Shown: one piece after another, positions 1 through 7,559 of the stretch
Layout: each line of letters opens with the position of its first letter
Position numbering within the stretch: position 1 is the first letter of the stretch
Source: Hyphomicrobiales bacterium
GTDB taxonomy: Bacteria > Pseudomonadota > Alphaproteobacteria > Rhizobiales > Beijerinckiaceae
Length of the DNA: 17,879 bases
Reading direction: 5' to 3'
NCBI GenBank assembly: GCA_028865375.1
Contig: JAGWKJ010000010.1
Span: 1 to 17,879 of the forward strand
Program-made: the position numbers and the translations under genes
The notes under the pieces: generated by a model
Databases searched by the model: none
The model's input: the letters and a program-made list of their open reading frames with translations, nothing else
Told to the model about the DNA's origin: nothing

Positions 1-78
1 CGGGCGCAGCGCGAACACCGCCGATGTCGCGGCCACCGCCAAGCCGGCCGCGCCGGCGATCTTCAAGAGCACGTGCAT
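1..78 (-). CDS. N-terminus of a membrane-anchored or secreted protein (partial, runs off the left edge)
   Basis: An ATG at 78 reads leftwards without a stop to the window edge, giving 26 residues that begin MHVLLKIAGAAGLAVAATSA. One early Lys followed by a long run of Ala, Gly, Leu and Val looks like a signal peptide or single membrane anchor. A good ribosome binding site (GGGAGAG) lies about 4 bases before the ATG, which supports a real start. It sits 58 bases downstream of the TAXI-like gene on the same strand, so the two could be co-transcribed. Too little is present to name a family. Confidence 0.6.
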   Translation of the reverse strand, partial: MHVLLKIAGAAGLAVAATSAVFALRP

Positions 79-136
79 GTCGCTCTCCCTTTGGCGCCGC
101 CGTGGGCCGGCGGTCAAACGTCGGGGTTCCGGGCGA

Positions 137-1381
137 TCAGCGCCCGATGTCCCGGCTCCATTGCATGAAGGCCGCAAACGCGCGGTTGCGGTCGTCGGGG
201 TTGGCGGCGTCGGCCTCGCGGCTCGCCGTCTCGAACGCGGCGAAGCCCGCGCCCGCGTCCTTGGCAGCGTCGGCGGCGAGCGAGGCCGCTTCCGCCTCGC
301 GCGGCAGGCCGGCGACCTGCGCGGCGAATTGGGCGAGCGACCATTCGGGCGTCCCGCGCCGTTTCAGCAGCGCGGAATACCCGCCGAACAGCGCCTTGGC
401 GAACGCGGCGACGCGCGCGGCGCGCGCGGAATCGGGATCGTCGGCGCGGGTCACCAGCACGGCCATCGTCGCCAGCGCGCCGACCGCCGCGCCCTGCGGC
501 GCGAGCTTGGGATAGAGCGAAGGTTCGATCCTGGCCGGCATGAAATAGGGCCGCAGCGCGGGATCGTAGGCGAGGTCGACGAGGTGGAACCCGCCGTCGG
601 CGCCGAAGCCGGCCAGCGGCGAGGACGACCGCGCGCCCACGATCACCGCGGCGTCGACGTCGCCCTTGGCGAGCGCCGCCAGCGCCGCCGCGCCGCCGAG
701 GAACGACGGCTTGGGCGCGATCCCCAGCGCCTTGAACAGCAACGCGGAGGTCTGCACGTCCGCCGACCCCGCCGCGCCGAAGGCGACCGCGCGGCCGTCG
801 AGCGCGGCGAGCGACGCGACGCCGTCGCGCGCGACGATCGTCACCGTCTCGGGAAACAGCGGCGCGACATAGGCGAGCGGCGGCGCGTCCTTCGAGGCGC
901 CTTCCATCACGGCGATCCCGTCCGATCGCGCGATCGCGAGGTCGGCGCCGCCGAGTCCGTCCGCGAGCTCCTTGGAGGTCGCCGCGCCGACCTTGGCGGA
1001 TATCGCGGCGCCCGACGGTCCGAGAGCGGCGCGCATGTCCTCGACGATGCGCGCGTCGGTGGACGCCCCGACGGAGACGAGGATCGTGGTCGCCGTCGCG
1101 GCGGCCTTGGGCGGGGCGGCGGCGCGCGCCGGCGATTTCGCGGCGGCCTTGTCCTGCCGGCCTTCGCCGGCCGCCACGCGCCCCTTGCCGTGCCAAAGCA
1201 CCCAACGGCCGTGCGACAGGATCGGCTTCGGATAATATTCCATGCCCGGCGGCAGCGGCGGGCGGTTCTTCATGTCGGGCGGGGGGGGCGTCTGCGCGCG
1301 CGCGGCCGACAGCGCGACGATCGCGGCCGCCGCCAGGCAGGCGCCCGACGATGCGATCTTTCTCGACGAACTCGTGTCCAT
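137..1381 (-). CDS. Secreted TAXI-family (TRAP-type) substrate-binding-like protein
   Basis: This 414-residue protein starts with a signal peptide (Arg7-Lys8, hydrophobic stretch 14-27, likely cut after Ala-Arg-Ala at 29). A Pro-rich segment (31-53) with an aromatic patch (His57 to His64) and a Lys/Ala/Pro linker (about 78-97) follow. The rest resembles the NMT1/TAXI periplasmic binding fold: a first strand at 100-105, a GADLAIARSDG stretch as in TAXI proteins, then PETVTIVARDG, and LDGRAVAFGAAGS, which matches the usual 'LkGKrVslG..GSG' loop. TAXI proteins normally deliver carboxylates to TRAP permeases, but no TRAP membrane subunits are in view, so the ligand and partner are unknown. The linker-bearing N-terminus is not standard for the family. 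AAGGA lies about 10 bases before the ATG. A sensory or structural role is an alternative to transport. Confidence 0.75.
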   Translation of the reverse strand: MDTSSSRKIASSGACLAAAAIVALSAARAQTPPPPDMKNRPPLPPGMEYYPKPILSHGRWVLWHGKGRVAAGEGRQDKAAAKSPARAAAPPKAAATATTILVSVGASTDARIVEDMRAALGPSGAAISAKVGAATSKELADGLGGADLAIARSDGIAVMEGASKDAPPLAYVAPLFPETVTIVARDGVASLAALDGRAVAFGAAGSADVQTSALLFKALGIAPKPSFLGGAAALAALAKGDVDAAVIVGARSSSPLAGFGADGGFHLVDLAYDPALRPYFMPARIEPSLYPKLAPQGAAVGALATMAVLVTRADDPDSARAARVAAFAKALFGGYSALLKRRGTPEWSLAQFAAQVAGLPREAEAASLAADAAKDAGAGFAAFETASREADAANPDDRNRAFAAFMQWSRDIGR

Positions 1382-1587
1382 CCGGGACCGTCCTTACGCG
1401 AAGCCGGAGAATGACTGGGCGGAGGCCTCGGCGCCCCGACGTCCGGCGAAACAAACGCGACGAATCGCAAAATCGGAGGTTTCGGCTAGGAGCCAAATGC
1501 GCCCTCATCAAGGCGCGACGTTGCACGGGGTTAACGGCCGTGGCATGCGATCCGCCCCGCCGCATGGCGTCGCAACCGGACCATCCC
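1382..1587. promoter_or_regulatory. Divergent intergenic region between the TAXI-like gene and the DUF1993 gene
   Basis: These 206 bases separate two divergent starts and should hold both promoters. The stretch around 1449-1500 is visibly richer in A and T than its surroundings (for example the AAACAAACG and GCAAAATCGG runs), as expected of promoter DNA. No hexamer pair is convincing enough to place. No gene is apparent here. Confidence 0.4.
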
Positions 1588-2112
1588 ATGACCGTTCCGT
1601 TCCACCAGACGATCCTTCCCGTGTTCGCCCGCTGTCTCGCGGTCGCCGACGTCCAGGTCGCCAAGGCGCGCGATTTCGCCAAGGCCAAGAAGCTCGACGA
1701 CGCGGCCGTGCTCGGCCTGCGGCTCTATCCCGACATGCTGCCGCTGTCGCGGCAATGGCAGCTGGTGTCGGACTTCTGCAAGAACGGCGCGGCGCGGCTG
1801 GGCGGCGTCGAGCCCCCGAAGTTCGAGGACGTCGAGAAGACGTTCGACGAGATCGTCGCGCGGTTCGCGCGCACGCGCGACTTCGTGGCGACCGTCGCTC
1901 CCGCGACGATCGACGCGCGGGCGGCGACGGAGATCGTCGTTCCGCGCGGGCAGGAAAAGTTCAAGATGTCGGCGAGCACCTACGCCTGCCACATGCTGCT
2001 GCCCAATCTCTACTTCCACCTGACGACCGCCCACGACGTGCTTCGCCATGTCGGCGTGGAGATCGGGAAGCGCGATTTCGTCGGCCCGTTCGAGGGCGCG
2101 ACGCCGGCGTGA
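1588..2112 (+). CDS. DUF1993 family protein
   Basis: This 174-residue soluble protein matches DUF1993 across its length. The N-terminus (MTVPFHQTILPVFARCLAVA) is the usual start of the family. The C-terminal third carries the conserved core: KMSASTYACHMLLPNLYFHL, then TTAHDVLRHVGVEIGKRDFVG. The fold is probably a DinB-like helical bundle, and no catalytic role is established. An in-frame ATG at 1564 would add eight residues (MASQPDHP). I prefer 1588 because family members begin at the equivalent of MTVPFHQ. Neither start has a strong ribosome binding site. The gene stands alone, divergent from the TAXI-like gene and convergent with the methyltransferase, whose stop lies 24 bases away. Confidence 0.85.
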   Translation: MTVPFHQTILPVFARCLAVADVQVAKARDFAKAKKLDDAAVLGLRLYPDMLPLSRQWQLVSDFCKNGAARLGGVEPPKFEDVEKTFDEIVARFARTRDFVATVAPATIDARAATEIVVPRGQEKFKMSASTYACHMLLPNLYFHLTTAHDVLRHVGVEIGKRDFVGPFEGATPA

Positions 2113-2136
2113 CTACCGGAGGGCCGGCGCGACGTT

Positions 2137-2919
2137 TCAGGCCACGCCCTTCACCGCATGGGCGCGGCACCGGAACCGCACCGACCCGTCCGCCCCCGGG
2201 ACGAGAATTTCGTCGAGGCGCGCGCGCAGCCGCCCCTTGGCGTCGGGCGCCATCTCGGCGAATTCCTTGCCGCGCGGGCCGCCAGGCGCCGTGACGATTT
2301 CCCAATAGTCGGCGACGCCTTCGAACTCGACGTCGATGCGCAACGTCGTCGCCTCGACGCGGCGCAAGCCGGCGCCGGTCCACAGCGCCGACATCCGTTC
2401 CGGCTCGATCCAATGCGCGCTCGGCGGCAGCGCGACGGGCACGCCGATTTCGGCCATCGCCTGCCACAGCGGCGCGATCGGCGCCCCGCCCGGCAGCGCC
2501 CACATATAGGCCGCGGCGATGCCGCCCGGCCGCAGCACGCGGGCGAGTTCCGCCGCGCCCTTTTGCGGATCGGGCACGAACGCCAGCACCAGCGCCATCG
2601 TGGCGACGTCGAAAGCGGCGGCTCGCGCGGGCAGGTCCATCGCGTCGCCGATCTCGAACCGCGCCCCTACGGCGTCGTCGCGGCTCTTGGCATAGGCGAT
2701 CTGGCCATCGGAGGGATCGACGCCCAACACGGTCCGCGGCGACGAACGGCGCATGACCTCGGCGGTGAAGGCGCCGTTGCCGCAGCCCACGTCGATCCAA
2801 TCGAGGTCGCGGGCCGGCCCGAGCCATTCCAGGAATTCCGCGCCGGCGCGGCGGCTCCATCGCCCCATCAGCCTTTCGTATGCCGCGCCGTCGGAAAAGA
2901 CGTAGGTCGGTCGCTCCAT
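2137..2919 (-). CDS. Class I SAM-dependent methyltransferase (UbiE/Methyltransf_11-like)
   Basis: The 260-residue protein has a Rossmann methyltransferase core in its first half. Motif I is IDVGCGNG (42-49), which binds SAM. The acidic end of strand 2 is in GVDPSDGQI (66-74), motif II is GDAMDLP (91-97), the following strand is FDVATMALVLAFVPD, and the LRPGG turn is at 129-133. The second half (WALPGG, PPSAHWIEPERM and so on) is the variable substrate-binding part, and it resembles small-molecule methyltransferases acting on quinones, sterols or other metabolites. The substrate cannot be read from the sequence. GGGAG about 7 bases before the ATG is a good ribosome binding site. It lies 15 bases after the 77-residue secreted protein gene and ends the minus-strand run that includes purEK. 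Confidence 0.88.
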   Translation of the reverse strand: MERPTYVFSDGAAYERLMGRWSRRAGAEFLEWLGPARDLDWIDVGCGNGAFTAEVMRRSSPRTVLGVDPSDGQIAYAKSRDDAVGARFEIGDAMDLPARAAAFDVATMALVLAFVPDPQKGAAELARVLRPGGIAAAYMWALPGGAPIAPLWQAMAEIGVPVALPPSAHWIEPERMSALWTGAGLRRVEATTLRIDVEFEGVADYWEIVTAPGGPRGKEFAEMAPDAKGRLRARLDEILVPGADGSVRFRCRAHAVKGVA

Positions 2920-2934
2920 CGAAGTCTCCCGGAG

Positions 2935-3168
2935 TCAGCCGGCCCGTCGGCAGCGTGCAAAGCGCATTTCGCACAGGCGCCTGGCGTCGGGCACGCTTGG
3001 CGTCGCCTTCACGCAGGCGGCGACCCAATCGGCGTGGCCGTGCGGCGCCGCGAGCGCGGCTTTCACGCCGTCGCACGCGCCGGCGGCGCGGACGGGTCCC
3101 GCCGGCGCGACGACCAGAGCGAGGGCGCAAGCCGACGCGGCGGCGCGGAGAAACGATTTGGCGCGCAT
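2935..3168 (-). CDS. Small secreted protein with four mature cysteines (hypothetical)
   Basis: This 77-residue protein is not recognised as a family. It opens with a clear signal peptide: Arg2, Lys4, Arg8, a hydrophobic stretch at 9-23, and a likely cut near Val-Arg-Ala (26-28). The mature part, about 48 residues, has cysteines at 32, 52, 66 and 73, enough for two disulfides in the periplasm. It also has a short His-Gly-His patch (43-45) and a basic C-terminus (RFARCRRAG). GGGG about 8 bases upstream of the ATG could serve as ribosome binding site. It sits 59 bases after purK and 15 bases before the methyltransferase gene on the same strand, so it is probably co-transcribed with the latter. 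The signal peptide and good spacing make it more than a chance open frame. Confidence 0.65.
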   Translation of the reverse strand: MRAKSFLRAAASACALALVVAPAGPVRAAGACDGVKAALAAPHGHADWVAACVKATPSVPDARRLCEMRFARCRRAG

Positions 3169-3227
3169 CTGTGCTACCCCGGGCCGACGGCGGCCGGCCG
3201 CACGCTAGCGCGAATTCCCGCGGCGCA

Positions 3228-4307
3228 TCAAACCTCCGGGAAGATGCGCGTCACGTGGCCCATCTTGCGGCCGGGCGCGCGATCGCGCTTGCCATAGAGG
3301 CGCAGGTGCGCGTCGGGCGTCGCGAGCGCGTCGCGCCAGCCGAGCGCGCCGTCGCCGAGCAGGTTGCGCATTTCGATCCGGCCGCGCCGCGCGGTGGAGC
3401 CGAGCGGCCAGCCGCAGATGGCCCGCACGTGCTGCTCGAATTGCGACGTGACGGCGCCGGGATCGGTCCAATGGCCGGAATTGTGCACGCGCGGCGCGAT
3501 CTCGTTGACGACGAGCCGCTCGTCGGCGCCCCGGCCGACGACGAACAGTTCGACGCCCATCACGCCGACGCAGTCCAGCGCGTCGAGGATGCGCCGCGCC
3601 AGCGCGACCGCCGCCGCCGACGTCGCGGGGGTCGTGCGCGCGGGCACGCGCGTCAGCGACAGGACGTGATCGGCATGTTCGTTTTCGCCGGGGTCCCAGG
3701 CGGCGAAGGCGCCGTCGATCCCGCGCGCCGCGACCACCGAGATCTCGCGCGCGAACGGCACCAGCGCCTCGAGGATCGCCGGCGCGCCTTCGATGGCATC
3801 GAGCGCGGCCCGCGGATCGTCGCCGGGCCGAAGGCGGACCTGGCCCTTGCCGTCGTAGCCGAGCCGCCGCGTCTTGAGGATGCCATGGCCGCCGAACCGC
3901 GCCAGCGCCTCGCGCAGCGCGGTCTCGTCGGGCGCGTCGGCGAACGGCGCCACCGGCGCGCCGAGGCCTTCGAGGAAGCGCTTCTCGACCAGCCGGTCCT
4001 GCGCGGCGGCGAGCGCGGAGGGCCCGGGGCGCACGGGCTTCAGCCTCGCCAACAGCGCCGCGGTCGCTTCCGGCACGTTCTCGAATTCGTAGGTGACGAC
4101 GTCGACCGCCGCCGCGAAGCGGGCCAACGCGTCCTCGTCCCCATAGGCGGCGCAGGTGAACGCGGCGGCGACGTCGAAGGCCGGCTGGTCGGCTTCGGGC
4201 GCATAGACATGCGCGCGCAAGCCGAGGTCCGCGGCGGCGAGCGCGATCATGCGGCCGAGCTGGCCGCCGCCCAGGATGCCGATCGTCGCGCCCGGAGCGA
4301 GGCTCAT
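3228..4307 (-). CDS. purK: 5-(carboxyamino)imidazole ribonucleotide synthase PurK
   Basis: PurK uses ATP and bicarbonate to turn aminoimidazole ribonucleotide (AIR) into N5-CAIR, the substrate of PurE, in de novo purine synthesis. The 359-residue length is normal. The N-terminal preATP-grasp signature GILGGGQLGRM is at 10-20. TYEFENVPE, in the N-terminal domain, and a KTRRLGYDGKGQ segment in the ATP-grasp domain follow. The active-site motif NEIAPRVHNSGHWT at 268-281 supplies the metal and ATP ligands. The C-terminal GRKMGHV (346-352) is diagnostic of PurK. Its ATG overlaps the purE stop in the ATGA arrangement (4304-4307), so translation is probably coupled. There is no separate strong ribosome binding site. 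Confidence 0.97.
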   Translation of the reverse strand: MSLAPGATIGILGGGQLGRMIALAAADLGLRAHVYAPEADQPAFDVAAAFTCAAYGDEDALARFAAAVDVVTYEFENVPEATAALLARLKPVRPGPSALAAAQDRLVEKRFLEGLGAPVAPFADAPDETALREALARFGGHGILKTRRLGYDGKGQVRLRPGDDPRAALDAIEGAPAILEALVPFAREISVVAARGIDGAFAAWDPGENEHADHVLSLTRVPARTTPATSAAAVALARRILDALDCVGVMGVELFVVGRGADERLVVNEIAPRVHNSGHWTDPGAVTSQFEQHVRAICGWPLGSTARRGRIEMRNLLGDGALGWRDALATPDAHLRLYGKRDRAPGRKMGHVTRIFPEV

Positions 4308-4807
4308 GCGCGCGACGGGTCGGCCGGCGCCTCGGCGACGCCCGCGCTCTGGCGCGACCGCCAGGCGTCGAGCCGCGCGGCCAGCGCGTCGTCGGAGAGC
4401 GCGAGCACGGCGGCGGCGAGCAGCGCCGCGTTGACGGCGCCCGCCTCGCCGATGGCCAGCGTCCCGACGGGCACGCCGGCGGGCATCTGCACGATCGAAA
4501 GCAGGCTGTCCTGCCCTTTCATCGCGCGCGATTCGACCGGCACGCCGAACACCGGCAGCGGCGTCATCGAGGCGATCATGCCGGGCAGGTGCGCCGCGCC
4601 GCCGGCGCCCGCGACGATCACCTTCAAGCCCGCCGCCTTGGCGCCCTTGGCGAAGGCGACCAGACGGTCGGGCGTGCGATGGGCGGAGACGATTCTCGCC
4701 GCGTGCGGCACGCCTAGCGCTTCCAGCGTCTCGGCCGCGCGCTTCATGGTCGTCCAGTCGGACTGGCTGCCCATCACCACGGCGACTTGCGGGATTTCAC
4801 TGTCCAT
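4304..4807 (-). CDS. purE: N5-carboxyaminoimidazole ribonucleotide mutase PurE (class I)
   Basis: PurE moves the carboxylate of N5-CAIR to carbon 4, giving CAIR. The 167-residue protein has all class I signatures: the phosphate-binding GSQSDW (13-18), the catalytic SAHRTP (41-46) with His43, and GAGGAAHLPGM (67-77). Presence of PurK next door confirms the bacterial two-step route rather than a single class II PurE. The C-terminal 20 or so residues after the last helix are Ala/Pro-rich and probably disordered. The ATG at 4807 is the first that gives a full N-terminus. Upstream sequence lacks a clear ribosome binding site. It is separated from the CobW-type gene by 127 bases containing two hairpins, so purEK probably has its own promoter there. 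Confidence 0.97.
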   Translation of the reverse strand: MDSEIPQVAVVMGSQSDWTTMKRAAETLEALGVPHAARIVSAHRTPDRLVAFAKGAKAAGLKVIVAGAGGAAHLPGMIASMTPLPVFGVPVESRAMKGQDSLLSIVQMPAGVPVGTLAIGEAGAVNAALLAAAVLALSDDALAARLDAWRSRQSAGVAEAPADPSRA

Positions 4808-4873
4808 GCGCCCGGCCGATCAAACGAAGCGCCGCGTTTAGGGGAGCGTGCGGCGGGAGGCAAGCGAGGTCGC

Positions 4874-4914
4874 GGGCGTGACGCGCCCGGGATGCGGGCG
4901 CCATGGCCCGCATC
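4874..4914 (-). terminator. Two adjacent hairpins downstream of the CobW-type gene, terminator-like
   Basis: Just past the CobW-type stop codon on the minus strand are two inverted repeats. The first (4891-4914) pairs GATGCGGGC with GCCCGCATC, a perfect 9-bp stem with a 6-base loop. The second (4874-4888) pairs GGGCG with CGCCC around 5 bases. No U-run follows, so this is not a textbook intrinsic terminator. The position, between a finished gene and the purEK unit, suits transcript ending or mRNA 3' protection. Confidence 0.4.
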
Positions 4915-4934
4915 GGCCGTCAAGCGCCCCTCGC

Positions 4935-6068
4935 TCACTCCAACAGCCCGCCCGCGCGCGGCGCGAGCGGATTGTCGGCCAGCGCCGCGGCGTCCGGCGC
5001 GTCGGCGGCGGTTTCGCCGGCGAAGGCGGCGTAGAAGCGGTCGATCGTCTCGGGCGACACGCCGTCGACGATGAACACGATCCGCGTGTCGCGGTCGGAA
5101 TCGGGCCAGCCGTCGAGCCGGACCGGGGGATGGAACGACTTCTGCACCGCCTGCACGAGCAGCGGGCGGCCGGGATCGTCATCGAGCTTCACGAGGCCCT
5201 TCACGCGCAGCAGCTTGGGCCCGAGCGCGGCGCGCAACAGCGACAGGAACAGGTCGAGCCTTCCCGCGCCGATCGGCGCGGCGCGCCGCAGGACATAACC
5301 GCGGATGCGCGCGGAATGGCGGGACGGGTCGCGGCCGTCCTGCGCCGCGTCGGCGTCGTGGCCATGATGGTCATGATCGTGCCCGTGGCCGTCGGTGGCG
5401 GGCAAGCGCGCGGCGGCGGCGAGCCAATCGGCGGCGTCGCCGGGCTTGGCGAGGAGCTCGCCCGCCGCGACCGTCGTCGCGTCGAAGATCGGCGCCGCCG
5501 GGTTCAGGCGTCGCAGGTCGGCCTCCAGCGCGCCCAAGTCGTGGGCGCTCGCGATGTCGCGCTTGCCGATCACGAGCCGGTCGGCGGCGACCGCCTGCTT
5601 GGCCGCTTCCTCGTGGGCGTCCATCGTCGTGCGGCCCTGCGCGCCGTCGACGACGGTGACGACCGCGTCCAGCCGATAGCGCAGCGCGAGGTAGGGATGG
5701 GCGAGGAACGCGCCCAAGATCGGCGCCGGGTCGGCCAGCCCCGTCGTTTCGACCACCAGCCGCGAGAACGCCGCGATGCGTCCGTTGTCGCGCTTGCGCA
5801 GCAGGTCTTCCAGCGCCGACACCAGCTGGCCGCGGATGGTGCAGCACAGGCAGCCCGATTCGAGCAGCACCGCGCCCTCCTCGCCGCCTTCGATCAACAG
5901 GTGATCGAGGCCGACGTCGCCGAATTCGTTGACGAGCACCAGCGAGCCCGCGAATTCCGGCGCGCGCAGCAGGCGGTTCAACAACGTCGTCTTGCCCGCG
6001 CCGAGGAAGCCCGTGAGCAGGGTCACCGGAATCGGCGGCGGCGGTCGGCGGTCGAGGATCGCGTCCAT
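4935..6068 (-). CDS. CobW/COG0523-family GTP-binding metallochaperone
   Basis: This is a G3E GTPase of the CobW/YjiA/ZNG1 group (377 residues), cytoplasmic proteins that load metal onto client enzymes. The Walker A loop GFLGAGKT is at 20-27. The family metal site CLCC is at 72-75. ETTGLADP at 106-113 is the switch/Walker B region. GKRD at 167-170 occupies the guanine-specificity position, usually written NKxD or TKxD. A His-rich loop (six His within 227-236), a likely metal-binding segment, precedes the CobW C-terminal domain (about 250-350). No cobalamin genes are nearby, so a Zn-type chaperone is likelier than CobW itself. GGAG sits 5-6 bases before the ATG. It starts 19 bases after the carboxypeptidase stop, so the two are probably one transcript. 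Confidence 0.92.
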   Translation of the reverse strand: MDAILDRRPPPPIPVTLLTGFLGAGKTTLLNRLLRAPEFAGSLVLVNEFGDVGLDHLLIEGGEEGAVLLESGCLCCTIRGQLVSALEDLLRKRDNGRIAAFSRLVVETTGLADPAPILGAFLAHPYLALRYRLDAVVTVVDGAQGRTTMDAHEEAAKQAVAADRLVIGKRDIASAHDLGALEADLRRLNPAAPIFDATTVAAGELLAKPGDAADWLAAAARLPATDGHGHDHDHHGHDADAAQDGRDPSRHSARIRGYVLRRAAPIGAGRLDLFLSLLRAALGPKLLRVKGLVKLDDDPGRPLLVQAVQKSFHPPVRLDGWPDSDRDTRIVFIVDGVSPETIDRFYAAFAGETAADAPDAAALADNPLAPRAGGLLE

Positions 6069-6087
6069 GGAGGCTCCGGCGGCCCGC

Positions 6088-7320
6088 TTATTTGGCGGCG
6101 GCGCCCGGCAATTCCAAGGGCGGCCCCGCCGCCTCAGAAACCAAGGGCGGCCCGGCAGACGGCGTTCCCGCGAGCAAGGTGGCGTCCATCGCCGCCGGCC
6201 TCGCCTTCTCGAAGGCCGAGGCGTCGACGCGGCGCGGACCCAGCGGCTTCAGGCTCGAGCCGGGCGCGGGGCCGAGATAGACCGGCTTGGGGTCGAACAC
6301 CGGCGGGGGCGCGATCCCGCCCGACGACATCGCCGCGTGCATCAGCACCGGCGCGAGCTCGGGCCGCTGCCGGACGGCGGCCATGATCGCGGCCGAGGCG
6401 GCGGCGGGATCCTCGACCTCGCTCGCCCAATCGGCGCGACGCGCATGGCGCACGCAGGCGACGCCGCGCATGTCGGGCGGCGAACCGCCCTCGGGCCGCA
6501 ACGAGGCGACCGAGCCGCGGCCCCAATACTGGCCGTCGAAGCCGCCGGCGAGCAGGCGCGCCGCCGCGCCGGTGCGCCCCGGCGCCGTGGCGCGGCCCAT
6601 CACCACGGCGATCAAGGTGCGTCCGCCGCGCGTCGCCGAGGCGACGATGTTGAAGCCGGCCGCGCAAGTGAAGCCGGTCTTCATGCCGTCGGCGCCGTCG
6701 AAGCGGCCGAGCAGTTGGTTGTAGGTCTTGATGCGGCGCGGCCCCAGCGCCAGCTCGCCGACCGAGAAGATGCGGCTTTCCCGGGGAAAGTCGCGGCGCA
6801 GCGCGATCGCCACCAGGGCCATGTCGCGCGCGGACGAATAATGGTCGGCCGAGGGCAGGCCGTTCGGATTGACGAAATGCGACTGCGTCATGCCAAGCTT
6901 GGCCGCGGTGACGTTCATGTCGGCTGCGAAGGTCTCGACCGATCCGTCGACGCCTTCGGCGACCGTCACGGCGAGGTCGTTGGCCGACTTCGTCACCATC
7001 ATCTGCAGCGCGTTGCGCAACGTGAGCACTGTGCCGGGCCGGAAGCCCATCTTGCTGGGCGCCATCCGCGCCGCGCGGGCGGACACCACCAACGGCGTGT
7101 CGAGCGTCAGGCGCCCGGCCCGCACGGCGCGCATCGCCGTATAGACGGTGACCAGCTTGGTCAGCGAGGCGGGATACCACGGCACCGTGGCGTCCCGCGC
7201 GTAGAGCACTTCGCCGGTCGAGGCGTCGACGAGCAGCTTGGGCGTCGCTCTCGCGCCGAAGGCGGCGATCGACAGGGCGGCGGCGAAGGCGAGACGGTTC
7301 AGGACCGGCGACAGGGGCAT
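6088..7320 (-). CDS. D-alanyl-D-alanine carboxypeptidase, peptidase S11 (penicillin-binding protein)
   Basis: The enzyme trims the terminal D-Ala from peptidoglycan stem peptides in the periplasm. From the ATG at 7320 it has 410 residues: a signal peptide (1-25, cut after Ala-Arg-Ala), then the S11 catalytic domain with all three active-site motifs, SLTK (52-55, nucleophile Ser52), SAN (112-114) and KTG (214-216). HFVNPNGLPSADHYSSARDMA is split around 148-168 and is typical of DacA/DacC/DacF. The C-terminal 130 or so residues are Pro/Ala-rich with no obvious PBP5-type amphipathic anchor. The start at 7320 is chosen because it gives the signal peptide directly and has AAGAGG 5 bases upstream. 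An in-frame longer start at 7533 would put a charged, repeat-derived tail before the signal peptide. Confidence 0.93.
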   Translation of the reverse strand: MPLSPVLNRLAFAAALSIAAFGARATPKLLVDASTGEVLYARDATVPWYPASLTKLVTVYTAMRAVRAGRLTLDTPLVVSARAARMAPSKMGFRPGTVLTLRNALQMMVTKSANDLAVTVAEGVDGSVETFAADMNVTAAKLGMTQSHFVNPNGLPSADHYSSARDMALVAIALRRDFPRESRIFSVGELALGPRRIKTYNQLLGRFDGADGMKTGFTCAAGFNIVASATRGGRTLIAVVMGRATAPGRTGAAARLLAGGFDGQYWGRGSVASLRPEGGSPPDMRGVACVRHARRADWASEVEDPAAASAAIMAAVRQRPELAPVLMHAAMSSGGIAPPPVFDPKPVYLGPAPGSSLKPLGPRRVDASAFEKARPAAMDATLLAGTPSAGPPLVSEAAGPPLELPGAAAK

Positions 7321-7381
7321 CCAAGCCTCTTGCGATGGCGCCCGAATCGAATTGCCGGCCGCCGGGGAGGACGTGCGGCGG

Positions 7382-7410
7382 ACAAGGCCCCCGCTCGGCT
7401 GGCATGTCAA
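7382..7410 (-). promoter_or_regulatory. Candidate promoter of the carboxypeptidase gene
   Basis: On the minus strand a perfect -35 hexamer TTGACA lies at 7410-7405. Seventeen bases later is CCTTGT (7387-7382), a poor -10. The site is about 60 bases before the chosen ATG at 7320. The -35 match is strong but the -10 is weak, so this is tentative. Confidence 0.3.
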
Positions 7411-7514
7411 CCCGGGGCGGCCCATGGCGGCGGGCCATGGCGGCGAGACCGATTCTTTCGGACGCTCGCCGGCGCGCCACCCCGCGCCGACAACGGCCGT
7501 CGGGAACCTTCGCG

Positions 7515-7559
7515 CCCGAACCGCCGCCGTCATTGCACCCGAACCACCGCCGTCCTTGC
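7515..7559. repeat. Short imperfect tandem duplication (22-nt copies, 23-nt period)
   Basis: The copy at 7515-7536 (CCCGAACCGCCGCCGTCATT followed by GC) recurs at 7538-7559 with two substitutions. The second copy runs directly into the palindromic element that begins at 7550, so the duplication covers the left boundary of that element. Confidence 0.7.

Noticed and set aside
3190..3201. A 12-bp palindrome GCGGCCGGCCGC before the small secreted protein gene
   Set aside because: It consists only of G and C in very GC-rich DNA, so a chance match is likely.
2880..4841. A 653-codon plus-strand open frame opposite purEK
   Set aside because: It is a shadow of purE and purK, with no recognisable domains.
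7321..7533. An upstream in-frame start for the carboxypeptidase
   Set aside because: It would put 71 Arg-rich residues before the signal peptide. The ATG at 7320 has AAGAGG at the right distance.
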